A DNA stretch of 9,229 nucleotides from Thauera sp. (GTDB taxonomy: Bacteria > Pseudomonadota > Gammaproteobacteria > Burkholderiales > Rhodocyclaceae), in assembly GCA_003446655.1 (NCBI GenBank), contig DMCZ01000132.1, positions 961-10,189 on the forward strand, in the 5' to 3' direction. This document shows, one piece after another, positions 7,365-9,229 of this stretch. A program made the position numbers and the translations under genes. How positions within the stretch are numbered: the first letter of the stretch is position 1; every line of letters begins with the position of its first letter. The notes beneath the pieces were generated by a model. The model made no database searches and was not told the DNA's origin. It saw nothing but the letters and a program-made list of their open reading frames with translations.

Positions 7365-7568
7365 ATGGCAACTGGTACCGTGAAGTGGTTCAACGATTCC
7401 AAGGGTTTCGGCTTCATCACGCCCGACGATGGAAGCGAGGATCTGTTTGCGCATTTCTCCGCCATCAACATGAGCGGTTTCAAGAGCCTGAAGGAAGGCG
7501 ACAAAGTGTCCTTCGAGGTGACTCAGGGCCCCAAGGGCAAGCAGGCTTCGAACATCCAGCGCACCTGA
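7365..7568 (+). CDS. Cold-shock protein, CspA/CspD family
   Basis: A 67-aa single cold-shock domain (five-stranded OB-fold) that binds single-stranded RNA/DNA and acts as an RNA chaperone in the cytoplasm. RNP1 is KGFGFI (13-18) and RNP2 is LFAHF (27-31), with W8, F15, F17, F28, H30 and F31 supplying the stacking surface. The ATG at 7365 is chosen over one 18 bases upstream because GAAGGA (7349-7354) fits it and MATGTVKWF is the family's usual start. The gene is divergent from clpS-clpA, the place of cspD in E. coli, and EDLFAHFS and QGPKGKQAS look CspD-like, but it lacks the C-terminal tail of CspD and ITPDDGS is CspA-like, so I leave the symbol blank. A long leader may provide temperature control. 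Confidence 0.96.
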   Translation: MATGTVKWFNDSKGFGFITPDDGSEDLFAHFSAINMSGFKSLKEGDKVSFEVTQGPKGKQASNIQRT

Positions 7569-7643
7569 GCCGTCGGTGCTGGCTGTCGCGGCGCGGTCGG
7601 GTCGGGCAGCCAAGGGATGGGAGCGGCGCCTGCAACGAAAGAT

Positions 7644-7701
7644 AGCTCCAGAAAGTAAAAAGGCCGTCAGATCACTGATGGCCTTTTTGCTTTCTGGAGC
7701 T
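7644..7701. terminator. 58-bp inverted repeat, two-way terminator between csp and rpmG
   Basis: Arms AGCTCCAGAAAG (7644-7655) and CTTTCTGGAGCT (7690-7701) are perfect; inside them AAAAAGGCC (7657-7665) pairs with GGCCTTTTT (7680-7688), and TCAG/CTGA closes a 4-base ATCA loop. Only two positions in the stem do not pair as Watson-Crick. The inner hairpin has A on one side and T on the other, so it works for csp (plus) and for rpmG (minus). The outer 12-bp arms are more than a terminator needs. Confidence 0.85.
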
Positions 7702-7794
7702 CTTTTGTCGCGAGCTGCTGCCGTCCTTAGCAGTTCAACTCTGGCTGCTACCCGCCAATCACGACGAGTGCAGGTAGCCTCGGCTGCTGCGGGC

Positions 7795-7962
7795 TTACTT
7801 CAGCTTCACTTCCTTGTACGGCACGTGCTTTCGTGCGACGGGGTCGTACTTGTTGAACTCGAGCTTTTCAGGCGTTGTGCGCTTGTTCTTCGAGGTGGTG
7901 TAGAAGTGTCCCGTGCCGGCGGTCGACTCGAGCTTGATCTTTTCGCGAATGCCCTTGGCCAT
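7795..7962 (-). CDS. rpmG: 50S ribosomal protein L33
   Basis: A 55-aa ribosomal protein of the large subunit, near the E site, full length for the family. Translation reads MAKGIREKIKLESTAGTGHF..., with YTTSKNKRTTPEKLE (21-35) and the basic end VPYKEVKLK. It has none of the cysteines of the zinc-ribbon type, so it is the zinc-independent (C-minus) form. The ATG has CGGAGAA upstream. It follows rpmB by 25 bases on the same strand, the standard L28-L33 pair, and ends before the two-way terminator. Confidence 0.97.
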   Translation of the reverse strand: MAKGIREKIKLESTAGTGHFYTTSKNKRTTPEKLEFNKYDPVARKHVPYKEVKLK

Positions 7963-7987
7963 GGCGTTCTCCGTTCAGTTCGGTTGC

Positions 7988-8224
7988 TTACAGCTTCTCG
8001 CCGCGGGCGCGAAGCTCGGCAAGGACGACGTCGATGCCTTTCTTGTCGATCGTGCGAAGCCCGGCATTCGAGACGCGCAGGCGAATCCAGCGGTTCTCGC
8101 CTTCGCTCCAGAAGCGGCGACTTTGCAGATTGGGCAGGAAGCGGCGCTTGGTTTTGTTGTTTGCGTGGGAAACGTTATTTCCCACCATCGGTGCTTTACC
8201 GGTCACTTGGCAGACGCGAGCCAT
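7988..8224 (-). CDS. rpmB: 50S ribosomal protein L28
   Basis: A 78-aa large-subunit protein, the same length as E. coli L28. The ATG at 8224 gives MARVCQVTGKAPMVGNNVSHANN, which aligns with the E. coli N-terminus; TKRRFLPNLQSRRFW (25-39) and the end IDKKGIDVVLAELRARGEKL are nearly identical to that protein. The frame extends 21 codons upstream but CTGGAG lies just before this ATG. Only one cysteine (C5) is present, so no zinc site. It precedes rpmG; the pair is the usual operon. Confidence 0.97.
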   Translation of the reverse strand: MARVCQVTGKAPMVGNNVSHANNKTKRRFLPNLQSRRFWSEGENRWIRLRVSNAGLRTIDKKGIDVVLAELRARGEKL

Positions 8225-8262
8225 AGAATGCTCCAGGGAATTCGGATTGCGGAAAACGGGAG

Positions 8263-8292
8263 AGGATAATGCAACAAGAGGGGGCAAAGCAA
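8263..8292 (-). promoter_or_regulatory. Possible rpmB-rpmG promoter
   Basis: On the minus strand TTGCTT (8287-8292) and TATCCT (8263-8268) are 18 bp apart, about 39 bp before the rpmB ATG. Both hexamers are partial matches. It overlaps a small GGGGC/GCCCC stem (8281-8297) that might end radC transcripts. Confidence 0.35.
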
Positions 8293-8372
8293 GCCCCGCG
8301 CTCCAGTTTCAGGGCGCGATTCACACCCGCACGTATCGCATGCGGAAAGTGCTCGAACGACGCAGGTCCGGA

Positions 8373-9050
8373 TCACAACAGCCCGCGCTCGGCGAATGAT
8401 AGCGGAGATCCATGCGCCGGTACCACGAAATGATCGAGGACCCGCACGTCGACGAGGTTGAGCGCGTCCTTGAGTGCGCGGGTCAGGAGTTCATCAGCCG
8501 TGCTTGGCTCGGCGGCTCCGGAAGGGTGATTGTGCGCGAAGATGACTGCGGCTGCGTTATGGGCGAGGGCGAGCTTGACCACTTCCCTCGGGTATACGGA
8601 GGTCTGCGTGAGCGTGCCGCGAAACAGGTCGACCGCCTCTATCAGACAGTGGCGCGCGTCGAGCAGCAGCACGCAGAAGGTCTCGTGCGGGAGGTGTCCG
8701 AGGCGCAGGCGCAGCCAGTCCCGTACCACCTGAGGGGCGTCGAACAGTGGCCGTTCGCTCAGGGTCTCGCGCAGTGCGCGCCGCGACAGTTCCATGACCG
8801 CCTGCAGTTGGGCATACTTTGCCAGCCCCATGCCGGGTACGGCGGCAAAATCCTGTGCCGCGGCGCTGCACATGCGGGTGAGGCTGCCGAAACGGGTCAG
8901 CAGGGTGCGTGCCAGGTCGACCGCGCTTTGACCGCGGATGCCGACGCGAAGAAAGATCGCCAGCAACTCTGCGTCCGAGAGGGCCGTCGCGCCGCGCGCG
9001 AGCAGTTTTTCGCGCGGACGCTCGTCCGCTGGCCAGTCGGTGATTGCCAT
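8373..9050 (-). CDS. radC: RadC family JAB/MPN-domain protein
   Basis: A 225-aa protein with an N-terminal helix-hairpin-helix-like UPF0758 part (VPGMGLAKYAQLQAV at 71-85) and a C-terminal JAB/MPN+ metalloprotease-like domain. The metal motif H-x-H-x7-S-x2-D is complete: H173, H175, S183, D186 in FAHNHPSGAAEPSTAD, with E123 in HETFCVLLLD as the partner glutamate, so the site looks active. The family was named for DNA repair in E. coli, but a direct repair role was later doubted; the cellular job is unclear. The ATG at 9050 (MAITDWPADERPREKL) matches the family N-terminus; an in-frame ATG at 9086 would add 12 Arg/Ala-rich residues that look non-coding. The gene stands between divergent coaBC and rpmB, as in E. 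coli. Confidence 0.95.
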   Translation of the reverse strand: MAITDWPADERPREKLLARGATALSDAELLAIFLRVGIRGQSAVDLARTLLTRFGSLTRMCSAAAQDFAAVPGMGLAKYAQLQAVMELSRRALRETLSERPLFDAPQVVRDWLRLRLGHLPHETFCVLLLDARHCLIEAVDLFRGTLTQTSVYPREVVKLALAHNAAAVIFAHNHPSGAAEPSTADELLTRALKDALNLVDVRVLDHFVVPAHGSPLSFAERGLL

Positions 9051-9089
9051 GATGTTCAGGGTTCCTCGGGCGCGTGCAGCGCGCATTAT

Positions 9090-9117
9090 TTGAATGGCAT
9101 TGAATGCCGAGTATAAG
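9090..9117 (+). promoter_or_regulatory. Predicted coaBC promoter with palindrome in the spacer
   Basis: TTGAAT (9090-9095) and TATAAG (9112-9117, 5 of 6) are 16 bp apart. The -10 ends 8 bases before the coaBC ATG, so the mRNA would be leaderless or nearly so. The spacer contains a perfect palindrome, GGCATT-G-AATGCC (9096-9108). Confidence 0.6.
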
Positions 9118-9138
9118 TGAATGTCATGACTGTGTTGA
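9110..9138 (-). promoter_or_regulatory. Predicted radC promoter, overlapping the coaBC promoter
   Basis: On the minus strand TATACT (9110-9115, 5 of 6) is preceded at 17 bp by TCAACA (9133-9138, 4 of 6). The two -10 elements share AGTATAAG, so the two polymerases would compete for the same DNA. A start near 9103 falls in the 13-bp palindrome. Confidence 0.45.
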
Positions 9139-9229
9139 AGGGTCGCAGGATTGTTCTCGGAGTCAGCGGCGGCATCGCGGCCTACAAGGCCGCGGAGCTG
9201 GTCCGCCTGCTGGTCAAGGCCGGCGCCGA
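9126..9229 (+). CDS. coaBC: CoaBC, phosphopantothenoylcysteine synthetase/decarboxylase (N-terminus only)
   Basis: Only the first 34 codons are inside the window. They read MTVLKGRRIVLGVSGGIAAYKAAELVRLL, with the FMN-binding GVSGGIAAYKA motif of the CoaC (decarboxylase) domain. The complete bifunctional protein (about 400 aa; older name Dfp) would convert 4'-phosphopantothenate plus cysteine to 4'-phosphopantetheine in coenzyme A synthesis. ATG 9126 is chosen because ATG 9121 runs into a stop after two codons. There is almost no Shine-Dalgarno sequence, in keeping with the promoter lying 8 bases away. It is divergent from radC, as in E. coli. Confidence 0.94.
   Translation, partial: MTVLKGRRIVLGVSGGIAAYKAAELVRLLVKAGA

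Noticed and set aside
8281..8297. GGGGC/GCCCC stem as a radC terminator
   Set aside because: Only 5 bp and no T run; kept merely as a remark because it overlaps the possible rpmB promoter.
8412..9116. 234-codon plus-strand open frame opposite radC
   Set aside because: Shadow of radC, whose catalytic residues are all intact on the other strand.

Overview
The window is high-GC bacterial chromosome with compact, mostly housekeeping content. Gene identities, gene order and protein sequence style (CpxR/OmpR-type regulator, isocitrate lyase, RraA, ClpS-ClpA beside a cold-shock gene, and rpmG-rpmB-radC divergent from coaBC) fit a betaproteobacterium, most likely of the Rhodocyclales (Thauera/Azoarcus-like). 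That placement is inference from protein resemblance; no search was run. No phage, transposon, CRISPR, rRNA or tRNA was seen.

Layout. (1) 1-1868: an envelope-stress type two-component pair on the minus strand (sensor kinase N-terminus cut by the window edge; response regulator, overlapping it by 4 bp), divergent from a plus-strand Spy/CpxP-like periplasmic protein. Their 196-bp shared spacer carries tandem and inverted repeats suited to an OmpR-family regulator. (2) 2023-4163, minus strand: rraA, then aceA (isocitrate lyase, glyoxylate shunt). The 347-bp gap between them is AT-rich in its middle and holds a perfect 20-bp palindrome abutting a good sigma70-type promoter for aceA, plus a leader hairpin. 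(3) 4393-6975, minus strand: clpS-clpA with zero gap, ending in two hairpins, one of them a clear terminator. (4) 7221-7568, plus strand: a candidate 38-aa ORF and a CspA/CspD-family cold-shock gene, divergent from clpS as cspD is in E. coli. (5) 7644-7701: a 58-bp near-perfect inverted repeat acting as a two-way terminator between csp and the convergent ribosomal-protein genes. (6) 7795-9050, minus strand: radC, rpmB, rpmG. coaBC begins on the plus strand at 9126 and runs off the window. The coaBC-radC-rpmB-rpmG order is the one known from E. coli.

How the parts work together: the kinase/regulator pair probably senses envelope stress and controls the Spy-like chaperone. AceA lets the cell grow on acetate or fatty-acid carbon, and its promoter looks tightly controlled. 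ClpS delivers N-degron substrates to ClpA, which feeds them to ClpP (not in the window). L28, L33, RadC and CoaBC are growth functions.

I found no convincing new multi-gene system. The items most worth a second look are regulatory or very small: the aceA palindrome, the cysteine-pair micro-ORF ahead of csp, the overlapping two-way promoter with an internal palindrome between radC and coaBC, and predicted leaderless starts for clpS and coaBC.
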